The notes under the pieces are model-generated. The model was not told the DNA's origin. It made no database searches and saw only the letters and a list, made by a program, of their open reading frames with translations. A program made the translations under genes and the position numbers. A DNA stretch of 64,000 bases, taken from positions 1 to 64,000 of the forward strand of contig CAJJBF010000008.1 of the NCBI GenBank assembly GCA_905182375.1. Direction: 5' to 3'. This DNA is from Flammeovirgaceae bacterium UBA4465. Lineage in GTDB: Bacteria > Bacteroidota > Bacteroidia > Cytophagales > Cyclobacteriaceae. Below, in pieces: positions 19,808 to 28,621 of this stretch (position 1 is its first letter; each line of letters begins with the position of its first letter).

Positions 19808-21516
19808 AAATTTTATCAAAAACTATCGTTTTCCCCTTGATATTAGGTTTAGGTATTTTTATAGGTTGGATATCCAACACCGGTACCCCCCCTGTTTCCT
19901 CTGAAGTACATGAGCATGGCACATCCGCAGTGTACAGTTGCTCAATGCATCCGCAAATAAGGCAAAACCAACCGGGTACCTGTCCTCTATGCGGGATGAA
20001 TCTGGTCCCATCCACAAGTCTCCAAACGACCACCGATCCCAATGCCATACAACTGTCCGAAGATGCCCAAAAACTAGCAGACATTCAGACGCTAAAAGTC
20101 ACAAAATCATCTCCTTCAGTGACCTTACATCTCAATGGTAGGGTACTGGCTGATAAAAGAAAAATAGCCGTTCAGACCACGCACATCTCGGGTCAAATAG
20201 AACAACTCTTGATTGGGTCAAAAGGACAATATATAAAAGCCGGTGAAATCATCGCTTATGTCTATTCGCCAGATCTAATCGAAGCCCAAAACGAATTATT
20301 TGAAGCCTTCACAATGAAAGAGGCTCAGCCTGAGCTCTTTGAAGCTACACGAAAAAAATTAGAAAATTGGAAACTAACCTCTGCTCAGATTGATACCATT
20401 CTGAGATTGGGTGAGCCCATTGAAAGCTTTCCTTTGGTCTCTGAATGGACAGGCATGATTCTTAATAAATACGTCAGCAAGGGTTCACACATCGAACGGG
20501 GTACCCAGCTTTACGAAGTCGCCAATCTCAAGAGCGTTTGGGTCACCTTTGATCTTTATGAAACCGATCTAAAAACTGTCCATGTTGGGGATAAAATCAA
20601 CATGGAATTTTCATCCTATCCTGGAAAAATATTTATAGGACAAGTAAACTTCATCAATCCCATTGTGGATCCCGCAACACAAGTAGCCCAAATTAGGGTC
20701 ATCTATACCAATACTTTGAAACCCGTTTATCCAGGCACGAGTGTCAAAGGGCTATTGAATAGCCAACCAAAAGATGATCAGAAAATCATCATTTTACCCA
20801 AAACCGCGGTATTATGGACGGGGAAAAGATCTATTGTTTATGTCAAAGATCCGAAATCAAATGAGCCCACCTTCCATTTGCGTGAGGTGATCCTAGGCGC
20901 TTTAAATACCTCTGGCTATGCCATAGAAAAAGGCCTTGAAGTGGGTGAAGAAGTAGTGGTCAACGGAGTCTTTACCCTCGATGCGGCCGCACAACTGGCC
21001 GGAAAAAACAGTATGATGAACTTACCCCACCTCAAGACCTCCAAGGAGTCGTTGGATGAAAAGAAGACTGGGAAAATAAATCCATCCCCATCTGTATCGC
21101 TCACCCTCAAAAAAATGACCGATGCCTACCTAAATATAAAAAATGCGTTGGCACTGAAAAATCATAATATCATAACATCAGAAGCTGCATTGTTCATCAG
21201 TCAACTCGGCGATCAAAAGAATTTTTCAGCGGATATTGATCAACCTACCCTAATTCAGTTAAATAAAGTGATGCAGGAAATAAATGCAACTAAAAAAATA
21301 GATGAAGTCTATGGGCCTTTTGCAGAAATAAGCGATTTGTTTTATGATTTCCTTGACCATTATAAAATCAAAAACTTAACACTGTTTCGACAATATTGTC
21401 CGATGGCATTTGATAATAAAGGAGCCTATTGGCTCAGTAATACCCAAGAAATCTACAATCCTTATTTTGGAGAGGAAATGAGGTTTTGTGGAGAAATTAA
21501 AGAACAATTAAACTAA
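19804..21516 (+). CDS. cusB: CusB-type periplasmic adaptor with metal-binding and DUF3347 domains
   Basis: 570 residues, intact. The N-terminal membrane anchor is followed by a heavy-metal-binding domain YSCSMHPQIRQNQPGTCPLCG (about 39-60), a Cys/Met/His zinc-ribbon-like element found in CusB-like adaptors. The barrel-sandwich hybrid and alpha-hairpin (about 100-230) and beta-barrel (to about 390) of the membrane-fusion protein follow. The C-terminus (about 435-570) is a DUF3347 domain with QYCPMAFDNKGAYWLS and NPYFGEEM. It joins the inner-membrane pump to TolC and likely loads metal. It is coupled to tolC by ATGA. The Met/Cys motifs favour Cu/Ag. Confidence 0.88.
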   Translation: MKILSKTIVFPLILGLGIFIGWISNTGTPPVSSEVHEHGTSAVYSCSMHPQIRQNQPGTCPLCGMNLVPSTSLQTTTDPNAIQLSEDAQKLADIQTLKVTKSSPSVTLHLNGRVLADKRKIAVQTTHISGQIEQLLIGSKGQYIKAGEIIAYVYSPDLIEAQNELFEAFTMKEAQPELFEATRKKLENWKLTSAQIDTILRLGEPIESFPLVSEWTGMILNKYVSKGSHIERGTQLYEVANLKSVWVTFDLYETDLKTVHVGDKINMEFSSYPGKIFIGQVNFINPIVDPATQVAQIRVIYTNTLKPVYPGTSVKGLLNSQPKDDQKIIILPKTAVLWTGKRSIVYVKDPKSNEPTFHLREVILGALNTSGYAIEKGLEVGEEVVVNGVFTLDAAAQLAGKNSMMNLPHLKTSKESLDEKKTGKINPSPSVSLTLKKMTDAYLNIKNALALKNHNIITSEAALFISQLGDQKNFSADIDQPTLIQLNKVMQEINATKKIDEVYGPFAEISDLFYDFLDHYKIKNLTLFRQYCPMAFDNKGAYWLSNTQEIYNPYFGEEMRFCGEIKEQLN

Positions 21517-21559
21517 AACTATTTGATGAACACGAAACCCATGAAACGAAGTCCAATGG

Positions 21560-22060
21560 ATGATCCTCGCAGTAGGGCTCAGTTACTGTACGACGCCTAC
21601 TACCCCTTCAGATCATTCACAGCACCTGGCTAGTGAACAATCAAAATCTTCAGAAAAACGGCATAATGCTTCAGATTCCCTGATTTTAATGGACTATATG
21701 AAGATAATAGATGCCTTGGTCGCCTCCGATAGCGAAAAGGTCTCCAAACTTTCCAAAACCTTTTTAAATAATCTTAAAAATGAAATGAATCCTCCATCAG
21801 AGGCATTGTCTGAGGCGGCAGACAGCTTATCAAATGCGCTGGACCTAGATACGCAGAGGCAGGCATTTAAATCAGTCACTGAAGTCATCACCCAATGGAT
21901 CAAAGCATCAAATACACAAGAAACCTTATTTGTCCAATTTTGTCCCATGGCCTTCAAGGGCCAAGGAGCTACTTGGCTGAGTAGGTCAGAGGAAATTAAA
22001 AATCCTTATTTTGGGGCCATGATGCTAAATTGTGGACGTATTGACGAAAAAATCAACTAG
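21560..22060 (+). CDS. DUF3347 domain lipoprotein
   Basis: 166 residues. A lipobox-like LSYC near residue 10 and a Ser-rich linker precede a DUF3347 domain with QFCPMAFKGQGATWLS and NPYFGAMM, closely matching the C-terminus of the preceding adaptor. The start at 21560 gives a very short signal peptide. An ATG at 21526 in another frame, after which the frames would join if one A near 21556 were extra, gives a better signal peptide (charged N-terminus, then WMILAVGLSYC). The Cys and Met residues of the domain probably bind copper in the periplasm. The stop is followed immediately by the next ATG. Confidence 0.75.
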   Translation: MILAVGLSYCTTPTTPSDHSQHLASEQSKSSEKRHNASDSLILMDYMKIIDALVASDSEKVSKLSKTFLNNLKNEMNPPSEALSEAADSLSNALDLDTQRQAFKSVTEVITQWIKASNTQETLFVQFCPMAFKGQGATWLSRSEEIKNPYFGAMMLNCGRIDEKIN

Positions 22061-22556
22061 ATGAGAATCATCCCTTTAGTTTTTTTATGTTTCACTCTTA
22101 TCCGCTGCTCAGGAAGTAAGGAAAAACTGGTTGAGACGACTGATTCGACAAAACCAATGGGTATCCCAAAAATGCTCGAAAGGAATGGAGCGCCCGTTGA
22201 TTTTGGAAAATTGAAGGGTAAAATATTGATCGTCAATCTCTGGGCTACTTGGTGCAGGCCTTGTGTCAAAGAGATGCCAGACTTGTTGGCATTGACCAAA
22301 ATATTGCCTCCTGACCAGTTTGAATTACTGTTGGCTACAGATCAGAGTATGAAAACGATGGATAAATTTGTTTCCAAACGAGGACTTGATCTCCATTATG
22401 TTCAACTGCAAAACAGTGTCGAATCTTTGGGCGTTTATGCCCTGCCCACTACCTTGATCTATGATCGATCAGGAGAAGGAAATTCACAGATTATTGGGTG
22501 ACAGAGGTTGGACCAGTGAGGAAACCCTATTATTATTCAATAATATGTTGCCTTGA
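22061..22556 (+). pseudogene. TlpA-like thioredoxin lipoprotein, frameshifted near the C-terminus
   Basis: The first 146 codons read as a lipoprotein (LIRCSG lipobox near residue 16) with a thioredoxin fold: ILIVNLWATWCRPCVKEMP carries the WCRPC redox motif and YALPTTLIYD the cis-proline loop. The frame ends prematurely at 22501. Removing one G near 22477 restores EIHRLLGDRGWTSEE and a stop at 22554-22556, a normal ending. TlpA-type proteins reduce periplasmic disulfides or help metallate cytochrome oxidase, and they often accompany copper genes. It begins directly after the DUF3347 stop. Confidence 0.75.
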
Positions 22557-22797
22557 AGTCGACGCATCCCGGCGAGACTACTGCAGTATGAGCGGTTAGA
22601 TCAGTTACTCAGGTCGTCCATAAACACAACTCCATTTTATTGGCTGATTTTATCAATTTCCGATTGATCCATGATATTGTCCTTTTCATGATTTCATTTT
22701 TATCATCAAGTCCTTACTTTGAGATGAGCGAGAACATGGCTATATTGCATATAAAGAGAGGTTATTTTCTCAGCGTACCCTCATTAACGAACATTCC

Positions 22798-24009
22798 ATG
22801 AAATATATTTCGCTCATAGGCTTTATGATCTTCTTCAGTGCATGCAGTGAAGAAGCTGGGTTACATCAAACAAGTGTTGAACTATTCAAGGGTCCCGCGG
22901 ATGAAGGTACCTCTTTACCCTTTCTTAAAGTGGGAGAAGACCATCAGCTTTATCTCAGTTGGGTCGGGGAAACCGAAGACCGATCGACCCTTTATTTTGC
23001 TTCTTTGGAAAAAGAAAATAAGTGGAGTGACACGGAAGTCATTGCATCAGGCACCGATTGGTTTGTGAATTGGGCGGATTATCCATCTCTTAACATAGAT
23101 AGCCAAGGAAATAAAATCAGCCATTTTTTGGCTAAAAGCTCATCAGGCACCTATTCATACGACGTCAATCTGACCTTGAGTATGGATTCACAACCTTGGA
23201 GTTCAAGCATCATCCCTCATGATGATCAAACACCCACCGAACACGGCTTTGCCTCTCTTCTCCCCATGCCCAACCAAACTTTCACCGCGGTTTGGCTCGA
23301 TGGCAGAAATACGGGCAGCCCAAAGTCAGATGATGGGCATGGTCAAGGAGCGATGACCCTCAGAACAGCCAATATCAATCTACAAGGAGTGCTCACCGAA
23401 CCAACGGAGCTAGACGCACGCGTATGTGACTGCTGTCAAACAAGTGGCGCGCTGACCTCTGCAGGTCCTGTCTTTGTTTATAGAGATCGTACAGAGGAGG
23501 AATACCGAGATATATCCATCGTAAGAAAAGTAAAGGGGCAATGGACGGCACCTAAGACCGTATTCAATGACCAATGGAAAATTGCGGGCTGTCCGGTGAA
23601 TGGGCCGCGCATCGTGGCACAAGGAGACCAGGTAGCCGTAGCCTGGTTTTCAGCACCCAATGATGTCCCTCAAGTAAAAATAATCTTCTCAAAAGATGCC
23701 GGTGCCACCTTTGAAGCCCCGATCGTCATAGATAACCGCAATCCACTGGGAAGAGTAGATGTAGCCATGGATGAAAAAGGGACGGCCTTTGTGAGTTGGT
23801 TGAGTTTTCAAGATGAGAAATCCCAAATCAAAGCAATCGCAGTCAATAGCACTGGCATCATAGGAAATCCTATCGTCATCTCCGAAACCAATAGTTCAAG
23901 ATCCAGTGGTTTTCCTCAAATGGAATTATTTGAAAATCAATTGCATTTCGCCTGGACAGCATCGGAAGATGAGCGTCATCACATCAAACATGCAAAAGTG
24001 AGTTTATAA
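22798..24009 (+). CDS. BNR/sialidase-like lipoprotein with a CxCC motif
   Basis: 403 residues. The lipoprotein signal is IFFSACSEE, with Cys16. The rest resembles a BNR/six-bladed propeller fold with repeated strands such as LYLSWVGETED, FTAVWLDGR, VAVAWFSAPN, AFVSWLSFQDE and LHFAWTASED, and the Asp-box-like SKDAGATFE. Mid-protein is RVCDCCQTSG, a dense Cys cluster unusual for a propeller and suggestive of metal binding. Database names (exo-alpha-sialidase) are unlikely to reflect the substrate, since no sialic acid genes are near and it lies in a metal-efflux island. The function is not established. Confidence 0.65.
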   Translation: MKYISLIGFMIFFSACSEEAGLHQTSVELFKGPADEGTSLPFLKVGEDHQLYLSWVGETEDRSTLYFASLEKENKWSDTEVIASGTDWFVNWADYPSLNIDSQGNKISHFLAKSSSGTYSYDVNLTLSMDSQPWSSSIIPHDDQTPTEHGFASLLPMPNQTFTAVWLDGRNTGSPKSDDGHGQGAMTLRTANINLQGVLTEPTELDARVCDCCQTSGALTSAGPVFVYRDRTEEEYRDISIVRKVKGQWTAPKTVFNDQWKIAGCPVNGPRIVAQGDQVAVAWFSAPNDVPQVKIIFSKDAGATFEAPIVIDNRNPLGRVDVAMDEKGTAFVSWLSFQDEKSQIKAIAVNSTGIIGNPIVISETNSSRSSGFPQMELFENQLHFAWTASEDERHHIKHAKVSL

Positions 24010-24051
24010 CCAAAATGAATGGGCATGCGCAACGCAGGACTCACCTTTTTT

Positions 24052-24892
24052 TTATGAGTCTTTATTGAAATTCAGCCTCCATCTGCCCCCAAAAACATAG
24101 TTATTTTGTAGGAACCAAAAACTTTGACTTGCCCTATCCGCTCCTGCTGGATTGGTTAAAATATCGGGCATATTGATATAGCCTGATTTTAATTCGGTTT
24201 GTAAAAAGAAATGCTTTAAAAAGCTCAGCTCAACACCAACCATAAAACTCACGCCATAGCCCGCTACATGCCACTCATCAATGGATTCAAAATCCATCAG
24301 CGTAGTACTGGTCCGCGGATATAGAAAACCCATCCCAAAGCCTTCAACGACGCCAAATGTCATGTCCAAAAAGTTGACAGACATCATCGGATCAAAACGT
24401 CTGATTTCGACATTGAAATAGTTAAGCCCATCGGTATGCTCAAACAATAAAAAATCTTGGGTCAACACTATGGATTCATTGGCATATACCCCATCCCAAA
24501 CGCCGTTTAGGTCGATATAACCATTGATATCGACCAATTGATCGTTTTGCATGACATACTTCATGTGATCCTGACCCAAACTGATCGACCAATGGTCCGA
24601 AAGATAATACCCAATTCTCCAGTTCGTTTGAGGAATACTGACCTTGAGAGGATGAAAATAAGGGTCTAAACCAAATTTGGTCGGCCGGTCTTGAGCCCTC
24701 ACGTCTTTGAGGATAAAATGATAATCTGCTCCCTCAAAATGAATGTCTGAGTCTGTATACCAGGCCCGATTCCAGCCCCAATAAGCAAAAAAGTCTTCCT
24801 TTCTGAAATCTGGTTTTTTCAACCTCTTGGGCGTGGGCTGAAGTCAAATAAGCCAGGAGAAACACACTAGAAAAAACTAAAACTTTGAACAT
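24052..24892 (-). pseudogene. outer-membrane beta-barrel protein, frameshift after the signal peptide
   Basis: From 24822 downwards 256 codons are open and rich in aromatic beta strands (FFAYWGWNRAWY, WRIGYYLSDHWSISLG, YVFGGRWRLNF), ending near an aromatic residue, the look of a small barrel. No start or signal fits this frame except a TTG. Upstream in another frame, from the ATG at 24892, a perfect signal peptide is encoded (KVLVFSSVFLLAYLTSAHAQ). The two join if one base is changed in the A6/T6 run near 24817. The family is not identified. Position, convergent with the CxCC lipoprotein, links it to the metal island. Confidence 0.6.
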
Positions 24893-25361
24893 GAGATCCG
24901 AGTAACCAATGGTATTAAAATTGAAGGCAAAACTAATTCCTATAGTCCTTAATAGTTCAGTTACCTACCATAAATGTTTTTATCAGTAAAAAAAATCCAA
25001 ATCTCTATTTACCTTATTAGCAGCTCTTTTACCTAGATGATCGTAAGATAAATATGAATATTTTGACTCAAAAAACAAGATAGAGTAGTGACTAAATTAA
25101 GTTAAAATTTTGAAACTGTTTTTTTCAAGCTTTTAAGATTTTGTTTTTAATCATTTTTCATTGTTTAAGTTTTAATTCTACTATCCCCAAACAAACCGCT
25201 ACTGACCTTACCTTTTTTATGGTCTCATATATCGTTCACAGCTGTAATAACGGATAAATTAATTAAGTTTTCAGAAAAGCAGACCGATTGAGCTATTGAT
25301 TGGCTAAGTTTGCGTTTTATTTAGGAGCTGCCATTTTGCAGCCAAAACCTAACCCTTTTAC
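24893..25361. other. 469-base divergent intergenic region
   Basis: AT-rich, with no convincing coding frame. It must hold the promoter of the minus-strand barrel gene and that of the plus-strand helicase. A clear -7 element and a leader hairpin for the helicase lie at its right end and are listed separately. Nothing else was recognised. Confidence 0.6.
25305..25342 (+). promoter_or_regulatory. helicase promoter -7 element and leader hairpin
   Basis: TAAGTTTG at 25305-25312 matches TAnnTTTG exactly; no good TTTG lies at -33. Transcription would start near 25318 and give a leader of about 44 bases. The leader contains a hairpin, GCTGC (25327-25331) with GCAGC (25338-25342) around CATTTT, ending 20 bases before the ATG. 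Confidence 0.35.
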
Positions 25362-26591
25362 ATGTCGTTCAATCAATTAGGCCTTTCCGAAGCTTTACTT
25401 AAAGCCATCACTAAAAAAGGATATTCAACACCCTCCCCCATTCAGGAAAAAGCCATTCCGGTAATTCTAGATCGAAAAGATATTTTAGCTTCCGCCCAAA
25501 CGGGTACGGGAAAAACCTGCAGGGTTTACCCTGCCCATCCTTGAGTTGCTCTCCGAAGAGACCCGCAACAAAGAGAAGGGTCATCAGATCCCTGATCCTC
25601 ACACCAACCCGAGAGCTGGCCGCACAGATCAAGCAAAATGTTGATGAATATAGCCATTTTGTAGACATCAAATCTACGGTCATCTTCGGTGGCGTCAATG
25701 CCAATCCTCAAATTAAAACTCTTCGAAGTGGCGTCGACATATTGATTGCCACCCCAGGAAGGCTGTTGGACTTGCATGGACAAAGAGTCTTGAGCTTATC
25801 AGAAGTAGAAATTTTAGTTCTAGACGAAGCCGATAGAATGCTCGACATGGGCTTTCTTCGCGACATCCGAAGAATCTTAGATTTACTTCCCACCAAAAGG
25901 CAAAATTTATTATTTTCTGCGACTTTCTCAAAAGAGATCAAACATCTGGCCAATAGTTTCCTAGACCGTCCTGTGCTTGTCGAAGCTACGCCCGAAAATA
26001 CAACCGTAGAAAAAATCGATCAACGCGTATACCGTGTAGATCAATCAAAGAAAACAAGTTTAATTACCAAGCTCATATCGGAAGGTGAATGGAGCCAAGT
26101 GTTGATTTTCACCTCGTACCAAACACGGAGCCAATCGACTTTGTCAAAAATTGGAAAAAGCAGGCATCAACTCAGCAGCCATACATGGCAATAAAACGCA
26201 AGGGGCCCGAACCAAAGCCCTTTCAGGTTTTAAAAATGGAAGTGTAAGTGTCCTAGTAGCTACCGATATTGCCGCCAGAGGATTAGACATTCCCTTGCTC
26301 CCACACGTAGTCAATTTTGAACTCCCCAATATACCCGAAGATTATATTCACCGGATTGGCCGTACCGGACGTGCCGGGGCCAGTGGAGAAGCCATTTCAT
26401 TGGTGAGTTTTGACGAGATGACTTACCTCAAGGATATTGAGAAATTGACCAAACAGAATATTCCAAGCAGCACGATTGAAGGTTATGCTCCTGATCCTGC
26501 CAATGAAGTCGCCGCAGCGCTTGCGCAGAAAAAGACAGGCAAAAAACCACCCAATGGTAGACGGAATTTTTCATCTAAGAGGCGCTACTAA
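25362..26591 (+). pseudogene. DEAD-box RNA helicase (RhlE-like), frameshifted
   Basis: Three fragments give about 410 residues with all helicase motifs: the Q motif (GYSTPSPIQEKAIP), motif I AQTGTGKT, PTRELAAQ, TPGRLLDL, DEAD in LVLDEADRML, SAT in LLFSATF, then in the C-terminal domain [11 protein letters not shown] and [10 protein letters not shown]. The basic tail [13 protein letters not shown] is typical of RhlE. Frame breaks lie at 25518 (an extra T turns ACCGCAGG into ACCTGCAGG) and near 26119 (an extra T in TCGTACC). Without both insertions the gene reads through. The role would be RNA remodelling in ribosome assembly or cold adaptation. Confidence 0.85.
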
Positions 26592-26594
26592 AAG

Positions 26595-27905
26595 TTAAGC
26601 TAAACTTATTCGAACCTTTCTCTTTTTCAAATATTGATTCGTAGTCCTTTGGATCAGAGCTTCCGTATCTGAGGCTTGTATCCCTATAAATGCACAATCG
26701 TGCTTGATTTCTATAACCCCCAATTGATCGGCACCTAACAATCCTTTTTTAATAAAAAATCCTACTAAATCTCCCTTAGAGATTTTATCCTTGCGTCCCC
26801 CAGAAACAAATAATGTCTGCCATAAGGAGGCACTTGGTGATTTCTTCTCCTCCCAATTCACTACAGGTAGCTCCGCTATGAATGTGGGCAAGCGCTCCTC
26901 TTTTGACTGCATCACATAAGCGATGCCTTCTTTATTCATCCGAGCAGTACGGCCATTTCTATGGGTGAACTCATCCTGATTGTAGGGGAGTTCAAAATGG
27001 ATGATGAAGGTGATTTGAGAGATATCCAAACCGCGGGCGGCTAAATCTGTAGCTATAATCAGACGCAGGCTCCCATTTCTAAACTTTATAAGGGTTCTTT
27101 CACGGTCCATCTGATCCATATTACCAGAAAAACAGCCATGACTTATTTTATGCGCGTTCAAAAAATCACTTACCTGACCAACGGTATCTTTAAAATTACA
27201 AAATACAATCCCGGGCTGATCCCCCAAATAGCCTAACGCTTCTTGTAAGGCCTCTAACTTCTTTTTGTCTTTAGCGATAATGGCCTTCAACTCCAGCTTA
27301 GATTCACTTTTCTCAAGGTAATTCAAGATTTTTGGCTCCTTACATCGAAGGTATTCAGGAATTTCTACTTGCTGCGTCGCCGAAGTGAGCGTTTTTTTCC
27401 TAAGCATGGGCAAGGCTCCCATAATTTCCTTCATCTCGGAAGTAAAACCAAACGCTAAAGATTTGTCAAATTCATCAAGAATCAAATGGGTAATAAAATT
27501 AGTCTCGACATCTCCCCTACGAATCCGGTCAGCAATACGACCTGGAGTCCCTATGAGTATGGCCGGTGGTTGACGAAGCTCTATCTTGTCCTTTTGGCCG
27601 GTCCGACCTCCATAGATGGCATTGACTTTGAATCCTGTACCCATAACCCTGAGTACTTGTTCAATTTGCAAAGCCAGTTCTCGGGTCGGCACAACGATTA
27701 GGGTTTGGATTTCACTCAATTCGAATTCCATCAATGTCAATATGGGCAATAAAAAAGCCAATGTTTTGCCCGAACCTGTGGGTGCCAACAACATGTTATT
27801 TGCATGATCATTGATACTTTTGATCGCATCTGATTGCATGGGATTGAGTTGCTCAATACCTAACTTGACCAATATTTCCTGATTGCTTTTTACCTGATTT
27901 TCCAC
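26595..27905 (-). CDS. dbpA: DEAD-box RNA helicase with DbpA-type RNA-binding domain
   Basis: 436 residues, intact. Helicase motifs are the Q-motif region LNPMQSDAIKS, motif I APTGSGKT, PTRELALQ, TPGRIADR, DEFD in LILDEFDKSL (the DEAD box varies), SAT in LTSATQQ, and TDLAARGLDISQ/HRNGRTARM. The C-terminus (about 365-436) matches the DbpA RNA-binding domain, with KGDLVGFFIKKGLLGADQLG and CAFIGI. That domain in other bacteria directs the helicase to 23S rRNA hairpin 92. It is convergent with the RhlE-like gene, with only three bases between stops. Confidence 0.85.
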   Translation of the reverse strand: MENQVKSNQEILVKLGIEQLNPMQSDAIKSINDHANNMLLAPTGSGKTLAFLLPILTLMEFELSEIQTLIVVPTRELALQIEQVLRVMGTGFKVNAIYGGRTGQKDKIELRQPPAILIGTPGRIADRIRRGDVETNFITHLILDEFDKSLAFGFTSEMKEIMGALPMLRKKTLTSATQQVEIPEYLRCKEPKILNYLEKSESKLELKAIIAKDKKKLEALQEALGYLGDQPGIVFCNFKDTVGQVSDFLNAHKISHGCFSGNMDQMDRERTLIKFRNGSLRLIIATDLAARGLDISQITFIIHFELPYNQDEFTHRNGRTARMNKEGIAYVMQSKEERLPTFIAELPVVNWEEKKSPSASLWQTLFVSGGRKDKISKGDLVGFFIKKGLLGADQLGVIEIKHDCAFIGIQASDTEALIQRTTNQYLKKRKVRISLA

Positions 27906-27985
27906 ATGGACAAAGGTACGTTAAGACGATCAGTTCTATAGATTTATATTGAGGTCGCATTGCGCATACCCTCATACTTGAATCA

Positions 27986-28505
27986 CTAAATAATCCGTCC
28001 CAAAAGATGATCCTGTTGGGGATCATCTCCCATCATGAAAGTATGAGATCCTATGCGCTCAAAATTGAATTTCTCATAAAATCGAAGGGCTTTTTCATTG
28101 TGCTCCCAAACCCCTAACCACATGAATGTAAATCCTTTATCTCGAGCTATTTTTATCGCTTCTTCCATTAAAAAATGACCCATTCCCAAGTTCTGCGCAT
28201 CCGACTGCACGTACAAACGCTGAATTTCAATAGAAGGTCCTTGATGGCCTTCTGAAGGAGGTGTCATATTCGTTCAATTTCAAATAACCTATCCGTTGGT
28301 TTTGATAAATTCCAAAATAAAATGAGGTATGCTGATCTCTCATCTCAGCCAAAAATTGTTCTTTAGAGAACGCTTTCTTTACATAATGATCCATGTTCTC
28401 TCGGGTATTAAAAGCTTTAAATGCCTGATAATAGGTTTCTTTTGATAAGGTCATCAAATGATCTATTTCCTCTAACTGGCAAGACTTTATGGCGAACAAC
28501 GACAT
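27986..28505 (-). pseudogene. GNAT N-acetyltransferase, frameshifted
   Basis: Two overlapping fragments form one GNAT protein of about 173 residues. The N-terminal half has YYQAFKAFNTRENMDHYV and FGIYQNQRIGYLKLN. The C-terminal half has the acetyl-CoA-binding signature with LYVQSDAQNLGMGHFLMEEA and then NEKALRFYEKFNFERIG. The break lies near 28262, where a one-base change lets LKLNEYDT continue as PPSEGHQGPSIEI. The substrate is unknown. The PaiA-like branch (polyamine or small-molecule acetylation) is a possibility from the C-terminal pattern. Confidence 0.7.
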
Positions 28506-28621
28506 ACGATACTCAATGCTTTTATAAAAAAAGTGAGGTCCCCTTCAAATAGGCATCCTCACACCCAGTGATTCTTATGAATAAACCACCACACCCTGAG
28601 TCATCTTTATTGATGGGGCTT

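Noticed and set aside
22798..24009. Sialidase involved in sialic acid use
   Set aside because: No sialic acid transport or catabolism genes occur nearby, and the Cys cluster and context point to metal.
25362..25544. Short stand-alone helicase fragment as a separate gene
   Set aside because: It ends in the middle of motif I and continues in another frame after one extra T, so it is part of one broken gene.
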